This document shows, piece after piece, positions 14,751 through 22,700 of a stretch of 28,076 nucleotides of DNA (positions are counted from its first letter, which is position 1; every line of letters begins with the position of its first letter). The stretch comes from Oscillospiraceae bacterium (GTDB lineage Bacteria; Bacillota_A; Clostridia; Oscillospirales; CAG-272), in assembly GCA_015063445.1 (NCBI GenBank), contig SVUD01000024.1, positions 1 through 28,076 of the forward strand, read 5' to 3'. The position numbers were made by a program, and so were the translations under genes. The notes beneath the pieces are model-generated. The model saw only the letters and a list, made by a program, of their open reading frames with translations, did no database searches and had not been told where the DNA came from.

Positions 14751-15578
14751 ATGATAGAAAAACAGATTGATTTCGATTGCGTATGCCGAGCGTTATCGGC
14801 TTTTGATAATCCAAACGGAGCTAAAACCCCGGTAAAGCGTGAGGTTATAGGTGTTTTAAGGGATATGCTCAACGTTATGTTTCCGACCTATTTTCCGCCC
14901 TGTGAGCATTGCGGAGCTTCGCTTGAGGTAATATATGACCGCCTTTCCGAGCAGATAAGTCTTGCCGAGGCATTCGTAAGCGATACCGCGCTCAATGCAA
15001 GCGAGGAGGCGGAGCGTCTTGTAAGGCTGCTGCCCGATGTTAAAAAAATGCTCCTTAAAGATGCTGAGGCTCTTTACGAGGGTGACCCTGCCGCAACGAG
15101 CGTTGCCGAGGTTATACTTTCATATCCGGGCTTTCTTGCAATCTCTATATACAGAATAGCCCACGAGCTTTATATTAGGAAAATACCGATACTCCCGAGA
15201 ATTATGACCGAGTATGCCCATGAAAAAACAGGCATTGATATCCACGCCGGCGCAACGATCGGTGAATATTTCTTTATAGATCACGGCACCGGTATAGTTA
15301 TAGGCGAAACCACAACGATAGGCAATCACGTTAAAATTTATCAGGGAGTAACGCTTGGAGCAAAGAGCTTTGAGCTTGACGAGGACGGAAATCCCGTTAA
15401 GGGAATCAAGCGTCACCCGGATATAGGAAACTGTGTTATCATTTACGCAAACGCTACTATTTTGGGCGGAAGCACGAAAATAGGCGACGGTTCGATTATA
15501 GGCGGTAACGTTTGGCTTACCCATTCGGTTGAGCCGGGCTCTACCGTTTATTACGAGGGCTACAGCAAAAGAAAATAA
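14751..15578 (+). CDS. cysE: Serine O-acetyltransferase (EpsC/CysE type)
   Basis: 275 residues. The enzyme makes O-acetylserine from serine and acetyl-CoA, the first step of cysteine synthesis. An N-terminal helical domain carries GDPAATSVAEV (Asp112 of the DPA motif) and YRIAHEL (His138). A left-handed beta-helix then begins with GIDIHAGATIGEYFFIDHGT and GIVIGETTTIGNHVKIYQGV, the classical serine acetyltransferase signature (His165, His178). Further hexapeptide turns follow, up to IGGNVWLTHSVEPGSTV. The N-terminal part (about 90 residues) is longer than in minimal homologues. The start is ATG at 14751 with AAAAGGAG upstream. No cysK is adjacent, but cysS and a TtcA-like enzyme, both linked to cysteine or sulfur use, occur elsewhere in the window. 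Confidence 0.93.
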   Translation: MIEKQIDFDCVCRALSAFDNPNGAKTPVKREVIGVLRDMLNVMFPTYFPPCEHCGASLEVIYDRLSEQISLAEAFVSDTALNASEEAERLVRLLPDVKKMLLKDAEALYEGDPAATSVAEVILSYPGFLAISIYRIAHELYIRKIPILPRIMTEYAHEKTGIDIHAGATIGEYFFIDHGTGIVIGETTTIGNHVKIYQGVTLGAKSFELDEDGNPVKGIKRHPDIGNCVIIYANATILGGSTKIGDGSIIGGNVWLTHSVEPGSTVYYEGYSKRK

Positions 15579-15618
15579 TCGATTGCGTAGCCGCGCGTAT
15601 CAAATATAATAAGGAGAA

Positions 15619-15664
15619 AATATCCCGTCTCTTGAAAATTCAAGAAATTTTTACCCGGGATATT
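15619..15664 (+). promoter_or_regulatory. Two-tier RNA structure before the deacetylase gene
   Basis: AATATCCCG (15619-15627) pairs perfectly with CGGGATATT (15656-15664). Inside it TCTTGAA (15630-15636) pairs with TTCAAGA (15639-15645). An AAGGAG (15611-15616) lies just before the structure and a weaker AAAAGG (15665-15670) lies just after it. The real start codon is at 15679. The structure may regulate translation, or it may be the remnant of a terminator. Confidence 0.5.
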
Positions 15665-15678
15665 AAAAGGTTATAATT

Positions 15679-16605
15679 ATGTCAGTTAAAAAACGTTATC
15701 CTGGTTGGAGCTGCAAGGCAATAACCTTTACTATTGACGACGGAAATATAGAAATGGATAAAAAATTCATCTCAATAGTAAAGCCGAACGGTATTCTTGG
15801 AACATTCAATCTCTGCTCGCCGAATTTGAATAAATACACGGCTGATTTTTACCGCGAGCTTTATTCGGGCTTTGGTATATCAAATCATTGTAAATCGCAT
15901 CCTTTTCTTTTAAAGGAAGAAAACTTCCAAATATCCGATGAAGAATTTGATATTCAAACGGCGGATGAAAGCAAGCTTTATAAAACGGCAAAAGAGGGGC
16001 TTTATCTTTTTAAAGCGACTGCCGGCTGGAGAAGAACGGCAACGCTTGAAACCTATTGTCAGCTTATATCCGAGAGTCACAAGGAGCTTGAGGCTGTTTT
16101 TGGCGAGGGAAGCATCACGACTTTCGTATGGCCGTACGGAGATAGGAATAGTCCGGAAATTCTTGATTACGTAGCAAACGAGCTTTCTTATACGGCAGTC
16201 AGAAAAACAGGGCTTTTAGAGGATACCACAGGCTTTTTGCCTCCTATCGACAGAATGCATTGGAGCTATAACGCGTCGCATAAGAATCTTCTTGCCTGCG
16301 CCGAGAAATACGATAATCTTGCCGATGACGGCGAGCTTAAATTCTTCTCATTAGGGGTTCATTCGGTAGACTATGAAAATGCGGATAAATGGGATGAGTT
16401 ATCAGAGTTTGCCGCTCGGTACGGCAACCGTCCAAACGATTTTTACTATGCGTCTGTCGAGGATATTTTTGGATATGTTGATGCTATGAATGAAGTAAAA
16501 ATCACCGAAAACACGGTGGAAAATCCCACGAACCGTGACATATATCTTGAAATAGATGAAGAAAAAATAATTCTCGCGCCGAACGAAAAAATCAAAATCG
16601 GATAA
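15679..16605 (+). CDS. NodB-homology polysaccharide deacetylase, cytoplasmic-looking
   Basis: 308 residues. Motif 1 is TFTIDDGN (Asp20, Asp21; usually TFDDG). The metal-binding HxxxH motif is SNHCKSHP (His70, His74), and motif 3 is WPYGD (residues 151-155). A late SLGVHSVDY supplies the usual catalytic His region. These are the elements of the NodB/PgdA carbohydrate esterase 4 fold, which removes acetyl groups from N-acetyl sugars. There is no signal peptide or membrane anchor, so a soluble cytoplasmic enzyme acting on small glycans is more likely than a cell-wall PgdA. The C-terminal 50 residues (NPTNRDIYLEIDEEKIILAP) look like a small beta domain. It is possibly co-transcribed with cysE, but a stable hairpin lies between them. 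Confidence 0.85.
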   Translation: MSVKKRYPGWSCKAITFTIDDGNIEMDKKFISIVKPNGILGTFNLCSPNLNKYTADFYRELYSGFGISNHCKSHPFLLKEENFQISDEEFDIQTADESKLYKTAKEGLYLFKATAGWRRTATLETYCQLISESHKELEAVFGEGSITTFVWPYGDRNSPEILDYVANELSYTAVRKTGLLEDTTGFLPPIDRMHWSYNASHKNLLACAEKYDNLADDGELKFFSLGVHSVDYENADKWDELSEFAARYGNRPNDFYYASVEDIFGYVDAMNEVKITENTVENPTNRDIYLEIDEEKIILAPNEKIKIG

Positions 16606-16692
16606 AAAATACTTTATACCGTCAGAAGCGATGAGAATAAAATAATAATCGTGAAATAAAAAATACCGTTAAATTTATTAAAACAAAATAAT

Positions 16693-16745
16693 GGCTGTCG
16701 CATTTGGGAAAGCAATATCTCCCGATGCAGCAGCCTTCATTTTTA
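16693..16745 (+). terminator. Large hairpin between convergent deacetylase and TtcA-like genes
   Basis: GGCTG (16693-16697) pairs with CAGCC (16731-16735), with inner GCAT/ATGC and GGGA/TCCC pairs. It is followed on the plus strand by TTCATTTTTATT. It lies between two converging genes and may stop both transcripts. Confidence 0.55.
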
Positions 16746-16819
16746 TTAATTTTAATACGCGTTTTTTTTGCGTTATATTAGTGTGTGTTGGTATTGACAT
16801 ACAGTTTTTTTCGGCTCTT

Positions 16820-17572
16820 TTATTCCAAAGGTCCAGCATCGGGATATCTGCCCTTATTTGCAAAGCCGTCTATTTCGCTTTTGCAGATAGCCTTGAATAT
16901 GCGGTGCTTAAGACCTTTATTGGTTCTCTCAATATCGGCAAGAAGATTTTTCATATTTTCACGCTCGGTATTGTGATCCTCGGGGCAAAGACTTTTCACA
17001 ACGGGAAGCTCCTGCCTGCGCGCAAAGTATACGACGTCCTTTTCCGTAGCGTAGATCATAGGACGGATAAGAGTTATTTTTCTGTTTGAAAGATATGTAA
17101 CGGGGGAGAAGCAACCGAGTCTGCCCTCGAAGAACAGATTCATCATAAAGGTTTCAACAACGTCGTCAAAATGATGCCCGAGAGCAACCTTATTGCAGCC
17201 CATTTCCTGAGCAGCGAGGTGAAGCGAGCCTCTTCTCATCTTAGCGCAAAGCGAGCAGGGGTTGGGCTCTTGCCGTACGTCAAAAATGATTTTCGCTATC
17301 TCGGTTTTAACAACACGGTATTCGACGTTTATATTCTTGCAGTACTCCTCGATAACCGAGTAGTCAGCTCCCTCGAATCCCATATCTATGGTTATTGCCT
17401 TTACTTCGTATTTTTTAGGGTAAAATCTTCTCATTTCGGCAAGTGTTTTGAGGAGCGCAAGAGAGTCCTTACCTCCCGAAATTCCAATACCGATAACGTC
17501 GCCCTCTTCAATCATACCGTAATCATCAACGGCGCGTCTTATGAAGCTGAGCATTCTTTTAAGTTCGTTCAT
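16820..17572 (-). CDS. TtcA-like tRNA thiolation enzyme (PP-loop ATPase)
   Basis: 250 residues. The PP-loop SGGKDS (32-37) activates the tRNA base with ATP. Cys106 and Cys109 (NPCSLCAKMRRG) plus Cys196 (SLCPED) match the three-cysteine [4Fe-4S] set of TtcA/TtuA-type enzymes. The GHHFDDVVET region (132-141) matches the conserved HxxDDxxET motif of this group. By family knowledge it makes 2-thiocytidine at position 32 in certain tRNAs. Clostridial members are often annotated only as TtcA-like or TilS/TtcA family, so the exact base is inferred. The start is ATG at 17572, with CGGAG about 11 bases upstream. It is divergent from the amidase gene at 17663. Confidence 0.85.
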   Translation of the reverse strand: MNELKRMLSFIRRAVDDYGMIEEGDVIGIGISGGKDSLALLKTLAEMRRFYPKKYEVKAITIDMGFEGADYSVIEEYCKNINVEYRVVKTEIAKIIFDVRQEPNPCSLCAKMRRGSLHLAAQEMGCNKVALGHHFDDVVETFMMNLFFEGRLGCFSPVTYLSNRKITLIRPMIYATEKDVVYFARRQELPVVKSLCPEDHNTERENMKNLLADIERTNKGLKHRIFKAICKSEIDGFANKGRYPDAGPLE

Positions 17573-17662
17573 GTATCAAAAAACTCCGAAAAAGCATAAA
17601 TTGATAGTAAAAATATGGCGGATACCGATTTTAGATAAATCCGTCTGATTAGGGGGAATCGC

Positions 17663-18232
17663 ATGGCAATAAAGGTATACATCGACCAAGGTCATAATCC
17701 GCGCTCCTATAATACGGGCGCAGAGGGAAACGGCTATTTTGAGCAGGACATAACGTATAGAATAGGTATTCTTCTGAACGGATATTTTAAAAACAATCCG
17801 AATTTTGAAACCCGTCTTTCCCGCCCAACGCCGGAAACACTGCTTGGCACGTCAAATTCCACGAGTCTTACCGCCCGTGTCCGTGACGCTAATACGTGGG
17901 GGGCGGATTTATTTCTTTCTCTTCATACCAACGCTTCCGTAAATCCCGGCGCAAACGGCTCGGAATGTCTTATATACAGCTACTCTAAGGAGGCGGCGTA
18001 TGCGGTTGCTGAGGATATCCTCGAGCAAATGACTCTTATAACAGGGCTAAAAAGCCGCGGCGTTATAGAGCGTCCGGGACTTTACGTTTTAAGAAGAACC
18101 TCAATGCCCGCAACTGTCGTTGAAATGGGCTTTATAACCAATCCTACCGATGCCGAGCTTATGGCAAATTCTCCAAACCTCTTTGCGCTCGGAATATATC
18201 GTGGAGTGCTAAGGTATTATGGGCTGTTCTGA
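17663..18232 (+). CDS. N-acetylmuramoyl-L-alanine amidase (Amidase_3), single domain
   Basis: 189 residues and essentially only the catalytic domain. Zinc ligands are visible: His11 (IDQGHN), Glu27 (GYFEQD) and His88 (LSLHTNA), plus catalytic Glu154 (TVVEMGF). It cuts the bond between MurNAc and the stem peptide. There is no signal peptide and no cell-wall-binding repeat, so it may act inside the mother cell or spore, be released by lysis, or be phage-derived. I see no holin or phage gene nearby. The start is ATG at 17663, with a GGGGGA ribosome binding site about 7 bases upstream. Confidence 0.9.
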   Translation: MAIKVYIDQGHNPRSYNTGAEGNGYFEQDITYRIGILLNGYFKNNPNFETRLSRPTPETLLGTSNSTSLTARVRDANTWGADLFLSLHTNASVNPGANGSECLIYSYSKEAAYAVAEDILEQMTLITGLKSRGVIERPGLYVLRRTSMPATVVEMGFITNPTDAELMANSPNLFALGIYRGVLRYYGLF

Positions 18233-18298
18233 TAATCAGAATTGCTCTTCTCGAAAAAAGCGAAAAAACAATGTCGTTAAAGAAAAATGTCTATGTAA

Positions 18299-18943
18299 TC
18301 AGCCTAATTTTATTTCGTCAACGTTAAGGTATTCCTCGGCTGCGGAAGCAGAAGCGCAGGAGAAGAAGTAAGTGGCTTCGCAATCGGGGCAAAATACCTG
18401 TATGCCGCCCGGAGCGTATCTTAAATCGTAGCAGCCGCTATGGCAAGGGCAGTCTATCTTCCCCTCGGCTTCAAGATCCTTAACAACGAATCTTATCAGG
18501 TCGTAGACCGAAGCGTCGGGCAGAATTTCGTCCTCGTCCATATCCTCGGGCTGAAGATCCTCGAGAGTTTCCACGCCCATATCTGCGATAAGGCGCTGAA
18601 GCGCCTTTCCGTTTTCCTCAACCGCCTCGTCAACTCTTTCCTTCTTTCCGATAAACACGACGTTAACGTTTGCGTAGGGACAACCGCCGAGAAATATATC
18701 TCTGTCAAAGAAGAGAGCGGGAGAAATAACGAAGGTGTGACTGTCTCTGCAAAGAGTGCAGGGAACGGAAAGCTTGATTTTTCCGTCGTTAGTCGGCGCA
18801 AGCGTGAGCGCTGATTTACCGCAGGAGCAGTTAAGACGCATCATGCTTGACGTGAGTGCAAACTCACCAACGAGACCGTATATAACGGTATTACATTCAG
18901 GGCATCTGTACGCTATATGAGCGTGTCTTTTTTGCGATGTCAT
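18299..18943 (-). CDS. Cysteine-rich zinc-ribbon-like (CpXC-type) protein
   Basis: 214 residues. Several CxxC-type pairs are visible: CPEC (about 14-17), CSCG (39-42), CTLC (about 62-65), CPCH (about 164-167) and CPDC (about 186-189). They suggest two or three structural zinc sites. This resembles the CpXC zinc-ribbon family of unknown function. A central acidic region (about 100-145, DLQPEDMDEDEIL) separates the ribbons. There is no membrane segment. The start is ATG at 18943, with an AAAGGAT-like ribosome binding site upstream. It follows the DJ-1 gene on the same strand, about 30 bases after the ftsK-tail remnant ends, so co-transcription is possible. A binding or redox-sensing role is only a guess. 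Confidence 0.65.
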   Translation of the reverse strand: MTSQKRHAHIAYRCPECNTVIYGLVGEFALTSSMMRLNCSCGKSALTLAPTNDGKIKLSVPCTLCRDSHTFVISPALFFDRDIFLGGCPYANVNVVFIGKKERVDEAVEENGKALQRLIADMGVETLEDLQPEDMDEDEILPDASVYDLIRFVVKDLEAEGKIDCPCHSGCYDLRYAPGGIQVFCPDCEATYFFSCASASAAEEYLNVDEIKLG

Positions 18944-18973
18944 AATTCTATCCTTTTGTATTGTGAAGTGTTG

Positions 18974-19083
18974 TTAATTGAATTCCGAAGCTCTTCTAAG
19001 CTTTTCCTGCCATTCTTCCATGGATATGATAACGCTTCGAGGCTTGCTTCCGTTTCTTTCACCGATTATTCCAAGCGCTTTCC
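18974..19083 (-). pseudogene. Remnant of a second, diverged ftsK 3' end
   Basis: In one minus-strand frame the region reads LGIIGERNGSKPRSVIISM, then EEWQEKLRRASEFN and a stop. The true FtsK C-terminus reads LGVVGEKNGSKARDVLISM, then DEWNEKLSRLTDY. Of 28 aligned residues 19 are identical, and most changes are conservative (V/I, K/R, D/E, N/Q). The frame is interrupted upstream by a stop and a one-base shift. The last codons of the DJ-1 gene overlap it in another frame. The piece therefore looks like a displaced FtsK gamma-domain end separated from ftsK by the DJ-1 gene. Confidence 0.8.
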
Positions 19084-19616
19084 ATTATAGCCTCTGAAAT
19101 TTCTCTGCTTTTTTCCGGAGAAACGAGAAGGGAAGTCAGCTCCTTTGCGAATTCAAGAGCAACGCCCATTCCCTTGGCGGTTGTAATATTTCCGTCGGTA
19201 ACGACACCGAGCGGTAAAATTTCAGCGCCCTTAAGCTCGTTTTCAAAACCGGGATAGCAGGTTGCTTTTTTGCCGTTTAAAATTCCTCGTCTGCCGAGAA
19301 CGAGAGGAGCTGCGCAGATGGCTGCGAGTCTGCCGCCCTTTGCGGTAACAGAAGCTATTATTTTGTCTGTAAATTCAGAAGCGTCAAGATTTGTCGAGCC
19401 GGGCATACCGCCGGGAAATATAACAGAGTCGTAATCGTTTGCGTTTGCTTCGGAGTCGGTGATATCCGCAATAACGGGAATGTTATGAGCGCCAACGATA
19501 GTTTTTGAACCGATACCGATGGTATCAACGGAAACACCCGCTCTTCTTAATACGTCGAGCGGTGTAAGAGCTTCAATCTCCTCGAATCCGTTTGCTAAAA
19601 GGAGAGCTATTTTCAT
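19059..19616 (-). CDS. DJ-1/PfpI (ThiJ/YajL) family protein
   Basis: 185 residues, the normal size for the family. Conserved elements are LLANGFEEIEAL (with the acidic Glu of the active site), VIFPGGMPG, and the nucleophile elbow AAICAAPLVLG with the reactive Cys at about residue 100. TTAKGMGVALEFAKEL follows. DJ-1 proteins act as glyoxalase III-like deglycases, chaperones or redox sensors; the exact activity cannot be told here. The start is ATG at 19616 with AAAGGAG upstream. The last residues (ESAWNNR) are read out of frame from the ftsK-tail remnant. The gene lies between the true ftsK end and that remnant, which suggests it was inserted at the ftsK 3' end. Confidence 0.93.
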   Translation of the reverse strand: MKIALLLANGFEEIEALTPLDVLRRAGVSVDTIGIGSKTIVGAHNIPVIADITDSEANANDYDSVIFPGGMPGSTNLDASEFTDKIIASVTAKGGRLAAICAAPLVLGRRGILNGKKATCYPGFENELKGAEILPLGVVTDGNITTAKGMGVALEFAKELTSLLVSPEKSREISEAIMESAWNNR

Positions 19617-19661
19617 TTTTGTGCTCCTTTCATTGTTTTGAATTTCAAATAGGTTTAATAG

Positions 19662-19707
19662 ACGGTGAAGACGCTCCCTAAAAGAGCTTCCTCACCGTTG
19701 TTTTTTT
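19662..19707. terminator. Inverted repeat between ftsK and the DJ-1 gene
   Basis: ACGGTGA (19662-19668) pairs with TCACCGT (19692-19698), with inner GCTC/GAGC pairs. The T-run (TTGTTTTTTT, 19698-19707) is on the plus-strand side, so in the minus transcript it appears as an A-run before the hairpin. It may still act as the ftsK 3' end or as a bidirectional stop. Confidence 0.45.
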
Positions 19708-19716
19708 AGTTTGTTA

Positions 19717-22700
19717 TCAATAATCCGTAAGTCTTGAGAGCTTTTCGTTCCACTCGTCCATAGATATGAGAACGTCACGCGCCTTAGAGCCGTTCTTTTC
19801 ACCAACTACGCCGAGGTCCTCCATAATGTCTATATACTGAGCAGCCTTGCCGTAGCCGATATGCAGCTTTCTCTGTAAGAATGAGGTTGCGACGCTTCCG
19901 TTTCTTACCGCGAGCTCAACGGCGTTAAGGAACTTTCTGTCCTGAAGGTAACCAACGCCCGAGCCCTCGTCGTCATCATCGTCGAAGCCGTCGTCGCCGT
20001 TCTTGCTCTTATCGCACTTCTGAGCCGCGCGCTTGATATCCTCGAGCGCCTGCTCATCGTAAACCTCACCCTTAACCTGAGATTTAATGAACTCAACGAT
20101 GGCCTCGGTTTCTCCGTCTGAAACAAATGCGCCCTGAACTCTCTTAGGCTCTTTTCCGGGAATGGCAAAGAGCATATCACCTTTACCGATTAGCTTTTCA
20201 GCGCCCGTCTTTTCGAGTATGGTACGCGAGTCGATACCCGAAGATACCTTACACGCAATACGGGTGGGAATATTCGCTTTGATAACGCCTGTAAGAACGT
20301 CAACCGAGGGACGCTGAGTACCTATAACAAGGTGTATACCAGCAGCTCTTGATTTTTGCGCTAAAAGCATTATGAGATTTTCCACGGGATCTCGAACCTG
20401 AACCATAAGGTCGTTAAGCTCATCTATGAAAATAATGATCTTTGACATAGGAGCGCCAAGCTCGGGGTTTTCGGCAACCTTTCTGTTGTAAGAGTCAATA
20501 TTCTTAACTCTGACCTGCTCGATAATTTCATAGCGCTTATTCATTTCGTCAACTGCCCACATAAGCGCGCCTGCGGCTTGCTTGGGATCGGTAACTACGG
20601 GGATGAGAAGATGTGGCAATCCCGTATAAGGCGCAAATTCAACTTTTTTAGGGTCTATCATTATGAACTTGACCTCGTCGGGACGGGCCTTATATAGAAT
20701 ACTCGTTATCAGCGCGTTTATGCATACAGATTTACCCATACCCGTTGCGCCGGCAATCAATGCGTGAGGCATAGAGCCGATATCACCGTAAACAAGAGAG
20801 CCTTCAACGCTTTTACCGATGCAAACGCTGGTTTTTGAGGGCTCGTTCATAAACTCGTCCGACTCAAGAAGGTCTCTGAGGGTAACGAGAGAGGAAACCT
20901 TGTTAGGAACCTCGACACCTACCGCGCTCTTTCCGGGAATAGGCGCTTCAATACGTATAGACTCGGCCGCAAGAGCAAGAGCGATATCGTCCGCAAGCTT
21001 TTCTATCTGATTTACTCTGATACCCTTTGCGGGAACTATCGAGTATCTTGTGATTCTCGGACCGTGCTCCATTCCGCGTATCGTGGCCTTGATGTTAAAT
21101 GAATCGAGCGTGTTTATAAGCTGTTCGCCGCCGTACTGAATTTCACGGTTTATAGTATCCCAGTCCTCCTCGGGACTCTTTTTAAGAAGGTCAAGGGGAG
21201 GGAATTTGTAATTCGAATAATCGATTTTAGGAGCTTTCGGCTTTTCGGGCTTCTTCGCGGGAGCCTCGAAGGGAGGCTCGTCGTCAATATCATCGAGCTC
21301 GTCAATATCATCAGGCTCGTCAACGTCAAACGGAGCGTCGTCTATCTCCGAGTCGCTCACTTCCGTAGCGGGAGCTTCGTCGGCGCCTTCAAGGCCGTAG
21401 GCTTTATCGTCGCTGTCACTTGAAGCGTCCTCGTTTTCACCGTCAAATATGGTGAACATATTTCTATAGCTGTCAACGTCGGGGTTTCTCTCTTCCTCGG
21501 GAATAAGAGTCGGTTGCACGGGCTCTTCCGCATCGGCTTCGGTAAAGCCGTCCTCCTCAATATCTTCGTCGGTGGAGAAATCAAGACCGACCTTTTCTTC
21601 CGTCTCGGGATTTTCAAAATCGTTTTCGAGCATCGAGCGTGAAACCTCGATAACATCATTATCGTTTTCCTTAAGCTGATCAAATCTGCTCTCGGGCTCG
21701 TCCTCTTCGGTATCATTGGTATCGAAACGGAATTCCGTACTGTTTGCGGTGATGGGAATATTCTTAACGTCGTCGCCGTCGTCCTCTATAAACTTGAGAT
21801 TGTTGTTAGCCTCAAGCTGAACCGTTGTGCTGTACTGAGGCTGACTCTGCGGAGCGTTATACTGCGGCTGAGTTTGTGGAGCACTGTACTGCGGCTGAGC
21901 TTGCGGAGCACTGTACTGCGGCTGAGCTTGCGGAGCACTGTATTGAGGCTGACTCTGCGGAGCATTGTACTGAGGCTGACTCTGCGGAGCGCTGTACTGA
22001 GGCTGAGTTTGCGGAGCACTGTATTGAGGCTGACTCTGCGGAGCGCTGTATTGAGGCTGAGCCTGAGGAGCACTGTACTGAGGCTGAGCCTGCGGAGCGC
22101 TGTACTGAGATTGATTAACGTTGTATCGTGTGCTTGAGGGTTCCGAATTTTGATGAGTGGGAGAATTAGCGGAATAGGGGATTCTCGTCTCTTCAACCGT
22201 ATTGTTTACGAAACGGAATTTATCCGAATTAATGCTATTGCTTAGCTGCGAGCCGTATTTGCGCTCGTACTCGTTTTTGTAGGAGGATGCGTTTCTTTCA
22301 TTGAAGCTTTCTTCCGGCTTTTTCTCTTCCGATTTGGGTTCGGTCTGCTTTACGGGTTCTTTTTTAGCGTCGGCTGTTGCCTGATATCCGTAATTTGCGA
22401 GAAGAGCCTGTTCGGCAAGTCTTGCCGCCTCAGCCTGCTTCAAAGCGTCGTTTTCGGTGTCACCTTCGTTTTCTTTAGCGGTGCTTTCCACTGAAACCGT
22501 TTTTTCGGTTGAGGCAGAAGAGGATTCGGTTTTTCTGTCTATATAAGAAGCGCCTTTAGTTTCGAATTCCTCGAGCTTTTTAAGATGCTCGGAATCCTCT
22601 TTAGTCATAGAAGCTATATACTCCGAGAAGCCTACCGGAGTTTTTCTTTCGGCATCTGCCTTGCTGGAGGCTTTGTCACGGCGCTTTTCGTTCATTGCGA

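Noticed and set aside
21825..22196. Repetitive open frames opposite to or offset from ftsK
   Set aside because: All six frames stay open because the 27-bp repeat has no stops; only the ftsK frame has a gene context.
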